DNA of 64,000 nt from Cervus elaphus (lineage: Eukaryota; Chordata; Mammalia; Artiodactyla; Cervidae), in NCBI RefSeq assembly GCF_910594005.1, contig NC_057823.1, positions 56,108,015 to 56,172,014 on the forward strand. Reading direction: 5' to 3'. Positions 34,578-44,764 of this stretch are shown piece after piece (within the stretch, counting starts at the first letter, position 1; each line of letters starts with the position of its first letter). The notes beneath the pieces are model-generated. The model had not been told where the DNA came from, made no database searches, and saw nothing but the letters and a program-made list of their open reading frames with translations. A program made the position numbers and the translations under genes.

Positions 34578-35055
34578 AACATTTGCTGAATTCTGAAGCT
34601 GAGCAGCACAAGGCTTAGAAAATAGATTGAAAAATCTCTGAAAAGGAGAGAAGAATTTTCCTGAAGTTCATGGTTCTGAGGAGACTATGACTTGCTAGAG
34701 GAGGAACTCCGGTTAACAAAGCCCTGGAGGCAGTGGTGAGCTGGCCTGTCTGGGAGCACCGGGCAATTCCAGGTGTGGTCAGAGCTGAGAATCCAGCTTG
34801 GTCTAGCCGAGGACCACTGAGAGGGACAAGAAACCTCAAATGTTGGCTTCCATGGGAGTCTGGAAGGAGAGTTGAGGTGCCTCAACCACACAGCTGGTTC
34901 CCCCTCAAGAAATGTATAGAATTCTAAAGCTTCTTCTAAAGCTTCATGGAGCAGGAGCCTAGGAATCAAAAATCCTGAAAACGGAGTAGAATTTTCTACA
35001 TTTTGTTAGCACTGAGAACTGAGGATCTACCGGGAATGGAGTCCTGGTTAACATG
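34578..35055. other. Single-copy sequence, nothing recognised
   Basis: About 480 bp. Overlapping open frames on both strands are present but share no known domain. A local cttctaaag direct repeat lies near 34925-34945. Confidence 0.45.
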
Positions 35056-35222
35056 GCTGCTGCCGCTAAGTCACTTCAGTCGTGTCCGACTCTGTGCGAC
35101 CCCATAGACGGCAGCCCTCCAGGCTCCCCCATCCCTGGGATTCTCCAGGCAAGAACACTGGAGTGGGTTGCCATTTCCTTCTCCAATGCATGAAGGTGAA
35201 AAGTGAAAGTGAAGTCGCTCAG
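35056..35222 (-). mobile_element. Bov-A2 SINE, one monomer
   Basis: 'gctgctgccgctaagtcact', 'gcgaccccatagacggcagc' and 'tgaaaagtgaaagtgaagtc' are the 3' monomer and linker of Bov-A2 in reverse. The second monomer is missing, so the copy is 5'-truncated. Confidence 0.88.
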
Positions 35223-35533
35223 GCTCTCATTTGAAAGAAAGGTCATATCCTGGGAAAAGAAAGCAAACCTGAGAGAGAGCCAGCCCAGTCACAGGCCTGG
35301 GGAAGGTATTTCCTTCACCCCAACCTACCCACTCAGCAGAAGAAAGGTTTGGTTTTCTGGTGGAAGATAACATTATCTAGAACTGCCATACGTTTTTATA
35401 ACCAACTTCTGTCATTCAAGCAAAATGCAAAGACCACTGAGGTCAGAAGATGCTCAAACTCTCTCATGTGTTCCTAGACTATTTCTAGCCAGTCAACATC
35501 TTGAACACCTTCATTTCACAAATTAATGCCTTT

Positions 35534-35770
35534 CTAGCATCCATTATTGCTATTACTCAGTCGCTAAGTTGTGTCCAACTCTTTTATGACCCCATGGACT
35601 GTAGCCTGCCAGGCTCCTCTGTCCATGGGATTTCCCAGGCAAGAATACTGGAGCAGATTGCCATTTTCTCCTCCAGGGGATCTTCTCAACCCAGGGATTG
35701 AACCTGCCTCTCCTGCATTGACTGCCAGGTTCTTTACCACAGAGCCGTCTCTGAAGCTAGTATCCATTAT
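35534..35770 (-). mobile_element. Bov-tA SINE with 14-bp TSD
   Basis: SINE body 35548-35756. Flanks ctagcatccattat (35534-35547) and ctagtatccattat (35757-35770) are a 14-bp TSD with one mismatch. The start of the tRNA head is altered (gagccgtctctgaag instead of the usual accagggaag). Confidence 0.9.
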
Positions 35771-36253
35771 GCTAATAAGCAAAAGCTACTGTCTAAGCTA
35801 AAGTGAACTGAAACTCTTGCAGCAGCACTTCCAGGTGGTCCTAATGGTTAAATGCTGGCTGACAATCTTGCAGTGTGCATTTCTGATCAAGATGTGGATG
35901 AATGTGTATTATCTACAATGTATTGTCAATGAAGTGTTTTTAAAGTAAATTATAAATTACGTAATAGACTAAAAGCTCCTTAAAATCAGGAAACTTTTAA
36001 GTTCAGCTCCATATGCCCAGCTCATTCAGAGCTTAGAACATATCAGGGATCAATGATACTGGTAGAGTGGATTCATATGAAAAGTTGTAAATGATGCATG
36101 ACTCTAGATAACATCCAATGTCGAAGAGAGTCAAAATGAGGGTTTGTTAGCTACTTTGCACCTTTTCTCCCTAACTCATGATTGTGAAGCCTCTATCATA
36201 TCATTTTTTTCTCTCTTGGTTCTCATTCCCTGTCTTAGATTGTTATGCTTTTC
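35771..36253. other. Single-copy sequence, nothing recognised
   Basis: About 480 bp with no recognised element. Confidence 0.45.
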
Positions 36254-36378
36254 AGTCAGTTCAGTTCAGTCACTCAGTCATGTCCGACTCTTTGTGACCC
36301 CGTGGACTGCAGCACGCCAGGCCTCCCTGTCCATCACCAAATCCTGGAGTTTACTCAAATTCATGCCCATGAGAGTTT
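36254..36378 (-). mobile_element. BovB LINE 3' terminal fragment
   Basis: 'cagttcagttcagtcactca', 'gaccccgtggactgcagcac' and 'ggagtttactcaaattcatg' are the last ~125 bp of BovB, reversed. It abuts L1-like text ('gttgcttcacatcctcatca') on its right side. Confidence 0.85.
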
Positions 36379-36454
36379 TAGTTGCTTCACATCCTCATCA
36401 GCCCTTGACATTGTTAGTATTTTTAATTTTAGATATTTAATAGGCATACAGTAG

Positions 36455-36711
36455 GTACTATTGGGCTTCCCTGATGACTCAGATATAAAGAATCTGCCTG
36501 CAATGCAGGAGATGTGAGTTCGGTTCCTGGTTTGGAAAGATGCCCTGGAGAAAGAAAAGGCAACCCACTCCAGTATTCTTGCCTGGGAAATCCCATGGAC
36601 AGAGGAGCCTGGTGGGCTACAGTTCGGGGCTGGGGGGGCGGGCAGTGGTCGGGAAGCAGTCACAAGAGTTGGACACAACTTGGCGACTACACCACCAGCA
36701 CCAGTACTGTT
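36455..36711 (+). mobile_element. Bov-tA SINE with 8-bp TSD and G-rich insert
   Basis: SINE body 36463-36703, starting 'gggcttccctgatgactcag'. Imperfect TSD gtactatt/gtactgtt at 36455-36462 and 36704-36711. It landed in a minus-strand MIR, whose two parts flank it. Between 'ggctacagttc' and 'aagagttgg' the usual 'catggggtcgc' is replaced by a G-rich stretch (36625-36658). Confidence 0.85.
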
Positions 36712-36845
36712 ACTACCTCAGTTTTATGGGCTAAAAAAACAAGGCTCAGAAAGACTGAGTAAATCATAGGAGGCCTCATATAGGAGGATCAGAGATAAGA
36801 TTGGAACCCAGACAGTCTAATGCCACAGTTCTAAAAGCGTTTCAT
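36712..36845 (-). mobile_element. MIR SINE, part after the Bov-tA
   Basis: 'ctacctcagttttatgggct', 'aaggctcagaaagactgagt' and 'agattggaacccagacagtc' are reversed MIR. The left remainder (about 36440-36462) lies before the SINE. Confidence 0.65.
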
Positions 36846-38149
36846 GCTGGGGTCAGAAGCAATGTATTTAATCAGCTGTGTGTCTACACGTGTGGCTTTT
36901 ATTCACAAGTTATGATCCTTTATTACAACTTGTTGATGTTTTACAAAGTTGGGAATATTTCATATAATTGTGAGTTTTGAGAAGAAGCTTGAGGATGCCT
37001 TCTATACAAATAGCTTTTCTTTTGGGAAGGTGGTAAGAGACAGCCCAGCAGACAGATTAAAGACAGGGATTTGAATTTTCTCTTGAGTAAAAAAATTACT
37101 CAGAGCAAAAACAAAAAGAATAACAAACAAGAAAAAAAAGAAAAAAGCTCCCTGTGACCTTTACTTCCTTTCTGCTCTTTCCTCCCACAGAGTAATCATT
37201 TTTTTTCTTTTTTTCTGGACAACAAAATGCCAGCTCTTAGAGCCATTTTTATAGATTTGAAAATGGACATTTTTTTCTGCCCTGTTTTCCTTCTCCCATT
37301 TTAAAACTTTTTCTTCTCCTTCTTAAACTATGGTCTTAGAACAATTTTACAATCTCCAAGTAGGTTATGTTGATAAGCCTCAGTAGTGGTAAACATGTAG
37401 AGGAATGAAAGCCTGACCCCTGGGTTCACCGACCTAAAAGAAAATTTAAAAGCATGCATTGAGTTTCTTAACAATATATATAGATCATAAGCCTGAAAAT
37501 ATCAACCATTTGCCTATAATTTGGTTAGATGGTTTTCCACAAGCTAACCAATTTCTTTGTTTGATAGGTACTTGAATTAACCACAGACAGTTGATACATA
37601 AAATGGAAATGAAAGTATGCTCAAGATTCAAGACACAGGACAGAAACCAGTTATCTTCCCTAAATAGATGAATTTCATTTCTGAGAGCAATAAACGATTG
37701 TTAGACTCTTCTAACATCCATCTTCGGCACAATCAGTTCTCAACTCTGCTTCTGAATATATTGGCTTTTCTCCCTCTTGCAGTTTCCTCTCCCTCTACGC
37801 ACCCAACTCTCCCTCCCAGTTGGGAAAGTCCTTGTTGTGTACAGGGTATATTTTTAAAGCTCTGTACCGGAATGTCACTGTTGCTGGGGAATTCTTCCTA
37901 AAAGTAGCTTTATTTGTATTAACAGAGCATTTAATGCTGGTGTTTTCAGTAGTCCATACACACAGCAGATGAAGGGATGCCTCCCAGGGCAGGTTAGAAA
38001 GAATCTTTGGATCCTGCTTCTCTGTCCTTGCTCTATGTGTCCCTTATTTCTTCCTCTCTTCCATCTCTCTTACCCTGCACCTTCTACTTCTTTCAGGCAC
38101 ATTGTCCAAAGCTCTCATTATCTCTAGAGAAAAATAAAGCTGGACCCCT
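36846..38149. other. Single-copy sequence
   Basis: About 1.3 kb. An A-rich run at 37100-37147 and T runs at 37200-37215 are the only features. No gene recognised. Confidence 0.5.
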
Positions 38150-38619
38150 TTCTAACACCATATTTAGATGTGGACTCCAGACGTGTTTAAATGTAAAAGA
38201 CAAAATGATAAATGTAACAGAAGAAAATATAGAAAAGGATTGATTGAACAAAACACTAAAAGTGTAAAGTAAAAATATTATGATTACTTCAAAAGTAATC
38301 ATTTCTGTTCAATGAGAGGCAAAGTTGATAAGCAGATGACAAAATTGGGAAAGATACTGGTCACATCTAAAACTGACAAGTGATTTTTATTTACATTATG
38401 TAAGAAGCTCTTATTCACCTAAAAGCAAAAGAAACCCAGTAGAAGAGTAAACAATGAATATAACAGACCATCTGTAGAAGAGTTCACCAGGGACTCACAA
38501 ACATTCAGGAAGTGCTCAAAATCGTCTGTAAATATGTAAGTGCAAGCTGACATAATAACAACATATCATTTAACTGGGAAAGATTAGACAGCGGGACAAT
38601 ATTAGGATCTGGCAAGGAT

Positions 38620-39427
38620 AAAATTAAAAGATGCTTGCTCCTTGGAAGAAAACCTATGACAAACCTAGAGAGCATATTAAAAAGCAGAGATATCACTTTC
38701 TGACAGAGGTTCATACAGTCAAAGCTATGGTTTATCCAGTAGTCATGTATGGATGTGAGAGCTGGACCATAAAGAAGGCTGAGCTCCAAAGAATTGATGC
38801 TTTTGAATTGTGGTGCTGGAGAAGACTCTTGAGAGTCCTCTGGACTGCAAGGGGTTCAAACCAGTCAATCCTAAAGGAAATCAACTCTAAATATTCATTG
38901 AAAGGACACATACTGGAGCTGCTACTGCTGCTGCTAAGTTGCTTCAGTCGTGTCCGACTCTGTGTGACTCCATAGACGGCAGCCCACCAGGCTCCCCCAT
39001 CCCCGGGATTCTCCAAGTGAGAACACTGGAGTGGGTTGCCATTTCCATCTCCAATGCATGAAAGTGAAAAGTGAAAGTGAAGTCACTCAGTCGTGGCTGA
39101 CTCAGCGACCCCATGGACTGCAGCCTACTAGGCTCTTCCGTCCATGGGATTTTCCAGGCAAGAGTACTGGAGTGGGGTGCCATTGCCTTCTCCATACTGA
39201 AGCTGAAGCTCCAATACTTTGGCCACCTGATGCGAAAAGATGACTCAATGGAAAAGACCCTGGGAGAAATTCAGGGCAGAGGGAGAAGGGGGTGACAGAG
39301 GATGAGATGGCTGGATGGCACCATCGACTCAATGAACATGAGTTTGAGCAAGCTCCAGGAGATAGTGAAGGACAGGGAAGCCATAGGGTCCCAGAGAGTC
39401 AGACATGACTGAGGGACTGAACAGAAA
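38620..39427 (+). mobile_element. BovB LINE inside L1, itself split by Bov-A2
   Basis: C-terminal RT region and 3' end of BovB. Left part 38620-38921 (SWTIKKAELQRIDAFELWCW) and right part 39206-39427, ending gactgaacagaaac. 5'-truncated. Flanked by the 7-bp repeat caaggat. Confidence 0.88.
38909..39205 (-). mobile_element. Bov-A2 SINE with 13-bp TSD
   Basis: A full two-monomer Bov-A2 at 38922-39192, reversed, with a ctgctactgctgctgctaag tail and the gtgaaaagtgaaagtgaagt linker. TSD catactggagctg/catactgaagctg at 38909-38921 and 39193-39205 (one mismatch). The youngest element of the nest. Confidence 0.92.
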
Positions 39428-39900
39428 CAAGGATGTGGAACTGAGAAATCCTTAGGTGTTCTGGTGTTGCTGACTGGGGAACCATTTTGGGGGTGCAATT
39501 TGGCACTACTTTGTCAAACTAATTATGTATAATTTTATGACCAACCATGCTGTTCCAAGTGTATATACAATAAATTATCACATAGATTCTTAGAGGGCTA
39601 CATAGGAGGATGTGAACTGTAATTTTATCTGTGGTGGCAAGAAGCTGGAAGCAATCTGGCTAGCCACAGTTGAGAAAGCAGGCAGATACCATGTGATTGA
39701 TGAGACCACATGGCTGTTAAAGGCAAAGAATTAGACGCAGATACAGTGACATGGAGAGACCAAAAATCACAGTGATTGTGAAAGAAGAAATAGAATTAGT
39801 TAAAATGCAGCATCATTTATATAAATCTAAAGCACACACACAAAATATAATTATATTCATTTTGCATCTAAAGAAAACAACACACTTCAAATGCATTCAA

Positions 39901-40549
39901 TTAGACTGACTGGGGAGAGCAGTATGGAAGTGGAAAATGGAGGTGAATGAGAATAAATCAATCTAACAAGGCAGGAGCCTGGTCCCGTGGATCTATGATG
40001 ATGTTATGCCAAAAACCAAGGATTATTATTAATGCAAGCAAGTCTCTGTTTCTGAAAGCCACAGTAAACAAAAACAAAACAAATTTGCTTGGGTGGTACT
40101 TTCACCCTTTTTCCAAATCAGCTCTCAAACACAGGGCATCCTTTCTGTCCACAGTGACCACTCCTTTAGTCCTGAATAACACTGAAATTTTCCTAGACTG
40201 CTAGAAAAGAGTTGATGGAGTCCTATTTTTCCTTTCAATCCTGTTGATGAATTGTCCATAATATTGTGATTTTCAGCATACTTGCCTCTATGCAATGTAA
40301 ATCTTTTACAGCCTACTTATAGTTGGGTTCTGTGATTCTAAGTCCCACATGTGGAGGTGTCTATGAAAAAATGCCCATATTAAATGATGCATTTTTGCTG
40401 CCCCCCCCCCTTTTTTTTGCTGTGGGATGAAAAATGTGGAGTTGATTAGGTAGAATTTCTGGCTGGTAGAGATATTTCTACATAAAAAAATGTATAGTTA
40501 GGAGATAATCTCAGGAAGAGGGAAGATGGGTCTGATGGCAGAAGGAGGT
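39901..40549. other. Single-copy sequence
   Basis: About 650 bp. Contains a C10T8 run at 40401-40418. Nothing else recognised. Confidence 0.5.
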
Positions 40550-41010
40550 TCTTTGTTCAGCATTTATTGAAAGAATACTACTTGCAATGAGGATACAGAG
40601 TGAACACACTAACAAGTTCCCTCTCTCTTGGAGCCCGCATCCCAGCAGGGAAGAATTGATGAGTAAAGATCATTTCAGCAGTATTAATTGCTCTGAAGAG
40701 AATACAGAAGGTAATGAAATAGACAAAGATGGTAAAGGACTTCAGAGGAATTTAAGTTGAGAAGTGAACAAATGCATCCATGTTTTTGAAGGTTGCTTTG
40801 GCTTTTGTCTGGGTAATGTATTGGGCAGGGATAAGAACAGAAGCAGGGAGACTCTACTATCAGGGGGCTACCTCAGTAGACCTTGGGAGGAGTTAATGGT
40901 GGCTTGGACCAAAGTGGTGGGGATGTGGGTGAGAGGCAGGTGGAGAGATGAGTTGGCTGAAACAGGAAAATCAGGCATAAAGGTGAACAGAACAAAAGGT
41001 AATGGAATGG
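40550..41010. repeat. Ancient interspersed repeat, same family as 25 and 54 kb
   Basis: 'agcatttattgaaagaatac', 'gaggatacagagtgaacaca', 'tggtggcttggaccaaagtg' and 'gagatgagttggctg' match the same unnamed old repeat seen at 25030-25850 and 54155-54850. Confidence 0.45.
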
Positions 41011-41338
41011 GAATTTACAGTAAAATGAACACTTGGAGATCATTCTGGTCCAACCTCTTATTTTCTACAGATGAGGAAATCACATCCCAAGAGGGTAAAG
41101 TGATCACATCATCATCTCGGAAGCATGGCCAGTCTCTGAGCCTCCTGGCCCCAACCCAGCACTCCTACACACATGCTGGCCAAACTAGCATGGAAGGAGC
41201 ATGGAGGAGCAAGCATATTGGGAAGGATAAGGGCAAGAAAAGTGAGAGTGATGATGAGGGAGAAAAGAGAGGGGAAGGGGAAGCAAAGGGTCAAGATGGA
41301 AGATGATCAAGATGGAGAGAAGAAAATGACAGTGGGTG
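41011..41338. other. Mostly single copy, MIR remnant
   Basis: A MIR-like reversed patch at 41045-41130 ('ttctacagatgaggaaatca') and a GA-rich stretch at 41230-41320. No gene. Confidence 0.45.
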
Positions 41339-41545
41339 AATTAAAGCAGGGGTCCCCAGCCTCCAGGATCTAATGCCTGATGATCTGAGGTGGAACTGAT
41401 GCAACAATAATAGAAATAAAGTACATAATAAATGTAATGTACTCAAATCATCTCAGAACGATTCTCTGACCCCAGTCTGTGGAAAAACTGTCTTCCATGA
41501 AACCAGTCCCTGATGCCGAAAAGACTGGGGACCCCTGAATTAAAG
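41339..41545. mobile_element. Non-autonomous hAT DNA transposon (MER1-like MITE)
   Basis: A 191-bp element (41347-41537) with perfect 13-bp terminal inverted repeats caggggtccccag and ctggggacccctg. It is flanked by a perfect 8-bp TSD aattaaag (41339-41346, 41538-41545), the length diagnostic of hAT transposases. Internal text 'ctaatgcctgatgatctgag' and 'ttgtcttcc'-like stretches fit the Charlie/MER1 group. No transposase coding. Confidence 0.9.
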
Positions 41546-42339
41546 AATAGGAGCAGGCAGGGGACGGGAGTGAGGAGGAGGAGAGGACCTTGTTGCTGGG
41601 ACTTATTAGGGCTGATGGTTTCCAGTTGGGGTTTGGCTTGATATACCATCGCCTGGCTCACCACAGGTGTCAGGGTGCCAGTGTAGCAGTTGGAGCAGCC
41701 GCCTGAGCCACCTGTGGCACAGGAACAACGGCAAAGGAAGTACAGATGGGCAGGAAGCCGCCCTGGGTCAGAGCCAGGCTCGCCAGGATCACACTGTTCT
41801 CACCCACCTCGCGGGACATGCAGAGTCTTCCCAAGGCAGTGCAGACGCCAGGCTGTTCTTCACCATTACCATCCCTCAACACTGCCATGGTACTACCATT
41901 CCTCTGGGCCAGACAATATGTGTAGACTTTACATACAGTTGTCTCTCATCCTCACAAAAGCACTTGAGGCAGGTATTAGTTCTCCGGGTTTGCAGATAAA
42001 AGAAACTAGGCTTAAGTAACTTGCATGACACCATCTCAGAACCAGGCAGTGGCAGAAAGGCCCTGTTATCTAACATGAAGTGTTGGACAGACTTTGCAGG
42101 AGGTGTCAGTGCTTTTTCCCTTTCCACAGATGGAGGACCCTTGGCCTGGGAAGACAGGACTGATGGGGCCAGATGAACCTTCACTCTTCCAACCTCCCAT
42201 CTGGTCCCCCCAGATACCCCCTGCCATGGATGAATGTTCAGTTCCAGTTATATAAGCAACTTACAGGATACAAACTGAACCTTCTTTTAGAGTTTTTATG
42301 CTGTATCATTGTTTAAAATGTACAATTACTAGCCTTCTC
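41546..42339. other. Single copy with a MIR
   Basis: MIR, reversed, at about 41915-42055 ('catcctcacaaaagcacttg', 'aggcaggtattag', 'gcttaagtaacttgcatgac'). The rest (41546-41914, 42056-42339) is GC-richer single-copy DNA with several chance open frames and no recognised domain. Confidence 0.5.
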
Positions 42340-42595
42340 CTTTTCCTTTAAGGCTTTTTCAAATGTCACCCTTTCTGTGAAGGTTTCATTTCTCTCCAGG
42401 CAAAATAAATCACTCCCTCCTTGGTGCCCTCATAGTCCTGCATTTTGGTTTGAGGCACTTGTTTCCCTCCTTCATCACAGCATGGACTTCTTGAGGAAAA
42501 GAACTGTGTTTTAATCATTTCTGTATCCTCGGCACCTTGCACACACAGTGCCTGGCATAGTGGAAACGGTCAATAAATTTTGAGTAGACTGAAAG
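42340..42595 (+). mobile_element. L2 LINE 3' end
   Basis: 'aaatgtcaccctttctgtga', 'cagcatggacttcttgagga', 'aaagaactgtgttttaatca', 'cacagtgcctggcatagtgg' and 'caataaattttgagt' give the L2 3' order. Confidence 0.75.
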
Positions 42596-42871
42596 CAAAA
42601 AATGGAAATGGAATTTGTTGGTGCCGTTATAAATCAGCCGTTTCCAATTCTGCTTCCTTAACTCAGAAACTCATATGAAAGAAGACATTGTCATCCATAT
42701 CTGCTCTATTGGTAAAATGTTAAATAGCATATGGATTTCTTTGGGGAGAATAACTAATAAAAGTATGTTATAAAGATGTGAGTTGTAAAACTGACCATTT
42801 GTTATTTCCAAATTGTCATTCGTAAGGAAAAAACAAGTATATATGAGTGTGTGTTTGTGTGTGTGTATGTG
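42596..42871. other. Single copy plus TG-rich run
   Basis: Ends in an imperfect (TG)n stretch (about 42846-42872) that forms the tail side of the next SINE. Nothing else recognised. Confidence 0.5.
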
Positions 42872-43099
42872 TACAGTGTTACTAGCTCTGTTGTGTCCGA
42901 CTCTTTGTGACCCCAGGTATTGTAGTGTGCCAGGCTCCTCTGTCCACAGGATTTCCCAAGCAAGAATACTGGAGTGGGTTGCCATTCCCTTCTCCAGGGG
43001 AATCTTCCTGACCCAGGGATTGAAACCTGGTCTCCCACATTGCAGGCAGATTCTTTCTTTTTTTTTTTTTTCAGGCAGATTCTTTCAACATCTGAGCCG
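42872..43099 (-). mobile_element. Bov-tA SINE carrying a poly-T insertion
   Basis: Reversed Bov-tA ('gaccccaggtattgtagtgt', 'agcaagaatactggagtggg', 'cagggattgaaacctggtct'). Within the tRNA head a T14 run is bracketed by a perfect 15-bp repeat caggcagattctttc (43043-43057, 43072-43086). Confidence 0.9.
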
Positions 43100-43107
43100 T
43101 GAGAAAA

Positions 43108-43142
43108 TGTGAATATATATATATTCACACACACACACACAC
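43108..43142. repeat. Perfect palindrome joined to (CA)n
   Basis: A 22-bp perfect palindrome (43108-43129) centred on a TA run, with gtg/cac arms, followed by a CA run to about 43142. Confidence 0.9.
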
Positions 43143-44149
43143 AACTTTTAAGCTTTTATTTCAGACTTATGTTTCACAATCAATAGAAATAAGATGACCA
43201 ACCATAATACTGAATAAGCAATAGATATAACTCATTTTAGAGGCAAATATCATATGACACCATGATACTGACACATTTTTACATGTTACTATGAGTAACA
43301 TTATTGCAAATTCACTTTACTTATGATCTGGCCTTTGTAGCTCCTGTTTTATTGTTAATTGAAACTTCATAGCATCATTCTCACTGACATATACTGAAGA
43401 CAAAAATACACTATATTTTCTTCATCTATCCTTTCTTTAATTTTTACTAAAAATATACACATGGGCCAAAAAGGAAATGGCAGGAAGCATATTGAAATCA
43501 CAACTTAGACACATGACAATAATTTATAATCACTATACTTCTCAATGAATCCTCCATGGTGGGAGCTCACCATGATGTACGCAGCAGAGAGAGGACAGGC
43601 TGAGGGCTGAGTCTACCTCACTTACCTGCTCAAGATATTGGAATACAGATATTCAAGGATGATCTCCTTATAGGGCCAACTTTTAATCTTTCCTAATTAC
43701 ACTTAAAACCACTTAAAATATTAACAAATATTAGTGTACTTAACTATTATTATTAGTATAACCCAAGTCATTTGGTCTCACCTACATGAGGCTATATATG
43801 GGATCATATATATAAAACTTACAATGTCTTTCAGACTCTTACTTGCTCAAAATAGGATTTGTCCTCACTAAAAGACATCCTCTCAAGTGGTGCTTCCTCT
43901 ATTCCTACAAATCTCTCTGGCTAGCCATTAACACATGGCATCCACCAAGTAGTCTCTTTATCTAGCACCCATTTTGTCAATGCTTATGACCTGCTTTTAA
44001 ACTTTTCTGAAGATTCCTCAGTTTTGCAACATAGATGGTGGCAAAAATATGAATCTTGTAACTGTCTGCTCCTGATTCCAAAGCTGGCTATTTGCAGGAT
44101 GCCAGCATGGGTCAGGTTCCACGAACAGAGGGTGACTTGGAATAATACT
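43143..44149. other. AT-rich single-copy sequence
   Basis: About 1 kb. No repeat family, RNA or exon recognised. Confidence 0.5.
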
Positions 44150-44660
44150 ATATTAGTTTTCCATGGTTAATAGAATAAATTATCACAAACTTAATGGTTT
44201 AAGCCAACATGATTTAGCATCTTACAGTTCTGGAGGTTAGAAGTTCAACAGGTGCCTTACTGGGCCAAAATCCAAGTGTTGGCAGGATTATATATTTTTT
44301 TCCCTAGAAGGTCTATAGAATACTCCATTTTCTTGCCTTTTTCTGCTTCTAGATGTTTTGGGCATTTCTTGGTTCATAGCCCCATCCTCCACCTTCAAAG
44401 ACAACATTTCATCTCTCTAATCTTTTTTCTGTACTTACATTCCCTTCTAGCTCTCTTCATTCACTTTTAACAACTCTTGATTACATTAGGTCCACCCAAA
44501 CAGTCCAAAATAACCCCCCTCTCAAAATCACTGGATTTATAAACTTAATCACATCTACAACCTCAATTCTCCTCCGAGAAGTAACCTAACATAGTTACAT
44601 AGGTCCTAAGGATTATGATATAGATATCTTTGAGGGAGGAGGCATTATTTTGCCTACCAA
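44150..44660 (-). mobile_element. MLT1-like MaLR LTR, diverged
   Basis: 'agttctggaggttagaagtt', 'cctccaccttcaaagacaac', 'ttgattacattaggtccacc' and 'ggcattattttgcctaccaa' parallel the copy at 2271-2966. Orientation is the same. Confidence 0.6.
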
Positions 44661-44764
44661 GTATACTTTGTCAATTTGACTCCAAAGTGAGTTTTTTTTC
44701 ATATCCAAATTTTCTTGTGTCATTAATTAACAAAATTCTAGTATAATAAGGTCAAAGGAAACAA

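Larger units (their letters stand above)
38150..39900 (+). mobile_element. Old L1 interrupted by BovB and Bov-A2
   Basis: L1M-like ORF2 text lies on both sides: 38150-38612 ('aaatgtaaaagacaaaatga', 'ggcaaggat') and 39435-39900 ('gtggaactgagaaatcctta', 'ataaattatcacatagatt'). The word caaggat at the left break is repeated at the right (38613-38619, 39428-39434), as expected of a BovB TSD. Confidence 0.75.

Noticed and set aside
40764..41306. 180-codon plus-strand open frame as a gene
   Set aside because: It overlaps an ancient repeat and a GA-rich tract; the Lys/Glu-rich C-terminus reflects purine-rich DNA, not a protein domain.
41667..42030. Overlapping open frames as a small gene
   Set aside because: Competing frames on both strands cover the same bases, part is MIR, and none shows a recognisable domain.
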